NCBI RefSeq assembly: GCF_022458865.1
Contig: NZ_JAJNMU010000004.1
Coordinates: 248,001 to 312,000 of the forward strand
Direction of reading: 5' to 3'
DNA from: Paenibacillus periandrae
Lineage (GTDB): Bacteria; Bacillota; Bacilli; Paenibacillales; NBRC-103111
Length of the DNA stretch: 64,000 nucleotides
Made by a program: the position numbers and the translations under genes. Shown piece by piece: positions 63,675 to 64,000 of this stretch; the first letter of the stretch is position 1, and each line of letters opens with the position of its first letter. The notes under the pieces were generated by a model. That model ran no database searches, was not told the DNA's origin, and saw only the letters and a list, made by a program, of their open reading frames with translations.

Positions 63675-64000
63675 TTATGCCTTTACTCCGTTTCGTAATT
63701 CATTAGTCGCCAACTCATCGATCTGCAGTCCCGCAGAGGCATTCACCAGCACTACCCCATAATCCGCCTGCGCCGATTCCAGGGAAACTTTCCCTTCGCG
63801 TACATCCTTAAGCACGGACTCCGCCGGGCGTTCATATGGATTTCCGTACCCGCCTGATCCCGGCGCGCAGACGCTTACCAAGTCCTCTTTGTTTAGTGTA
63901 ACCCCGGATATTTTAGAGCCCAGCTGCTTGAGCTCGCCTCCGCCCAGCGCTGCCCGGAAGCTGCCCGGACTACCACTCTGCCCGCCCTCCAAGCCCCAGG
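63675..64000 (-). CDS. Hydantoinase B/5-oxoprolinase subunit, C-terminal end (partial)
   Basis: The last 108 codons of a gene that continues past the window edge. The pattern WGLEGGQSGSPGSF, VSVCAPGSGGYGNPYERP (the Gly-rich GGGYGDP motif), then VLKDVREGKVSLESAQADYGVVL is characteristic of the end of HyuB/OplaH B subunits. These enzymes hydrolyse hydantoins, 5-oxoproline or similar cyclic amides with ATP. The stop is 19 bp before the frlD-like start, so the gene is in the same operon. A linked A subunit should lie outside the window. Confidence 0.9.
   Translation of the reverse strand, partial: WGLEGGQSGSPGSFRAALGGGELKQLGSKISGVTLNKEDLVSVCAPGSGGYGNPYERPAESVLKDVREGKVSLESAQADYGVVLVNASAGLQIDELATNELRNGVKA

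Overview
The window reads as chromosomal DNA of a Paenibacillus-type Firmicute. Evidence: strong AGGAGG ribosome sites, membrane-bound AraC regulators and YesM/YesN two-component pairs beside sugar ABC transporters that lack their own ATPase, a surface protein with three C-terminal SLH modules, a YaaH/SleL-type spore enzyme, and a Wzx/Wzy exopolysaccharide locus ending in secreted glycosidases. Every confident gene is on the minus strand except one possible 33-residue membrane peptide (30849-30950). I saw no rRNA, tRNA, CRISPR array or intact insertion sequence.

Layout, in window order. 1-6.4 kb: the first codons of a probable exported protein, two AraC-family regulators, a beta-hydroxyacid dehydrogenase and a LysM-GH18 spore enzyme. 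6.5-18.5 kb: a phosphate/glycerol scavenging locus with a sugar-phosphate-isomerase-like protein, a UgpE/UgpA/UgpB-like transporter, a HAD-IIA phosphatase, the antiterminator GlpP and a 1948-residue SLH-anchored glycerophosphodiester phosphodiesterase. 18.6-25 kb: a second sugar ABC transporter with its YesM/YesN pair. 25.0-25.5 kb: a beta-galactosidase remnant. 25.5-26.5 kb: an OhrR-like regulator with glutathione peroxidase. 26.6-30.8 kb: two secreted glycoside hydrolases. 31.0-47.6 kb: a tightly overlapping 16-gene exopolysaccharide operon. 47.8-50.2 kb: a NarL/DegU-type two-component pair. 50.8-54.8 kb: a HIT protein and a YesN/YesM pair whose kinase is frameshifted. 55-64 kb: a dipeptide-type ABC transporter, a GntR/UTRA regulator, FrlB- and FrlD-like Amadori-compound enzymes and the end of a hydantoinase B/oxoprolinase subunit.

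The most interesting structure is regulatory. Three promoters in the 10-18.5 kb locus (before the ugpB-like gene, the HAD phosphatase and the giant phosphodiesterase) each carry four TTNACA-like hexamers at an exact 11-bp period, followed after exactly 9 bp by a -10-like hexamer. This is the layout of a PhoP-activated promoter. Two of these promoters are followed by near-duplicate leaders that can fold into mutually exclusive antiterminator and terminator hairpins, and the gene for the RNA antiterminator GlpP lies between them. The inferred system senses phosphate starvation at the promoter and glycerol-3-phosphate at the leader, to control surface hydrolysis of glycerophosphodiesters, uptake and dephosphorylation.

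The exopolysaccharide operon encodes precursor supply (GDP-mannose, UDP-glucose, UDP-glucuronate), chain initiation, six glycosyltransferases, a flippase, two polymerase/ligase-like membrane proteins and a Wzz/BY-kinase pair. The secreted GH26 and the unassigned hydrolase beside it may trim or release mannose-containing polymer. The right-hand region looks like uptake and breakdown of glycated amino acids or peptides.
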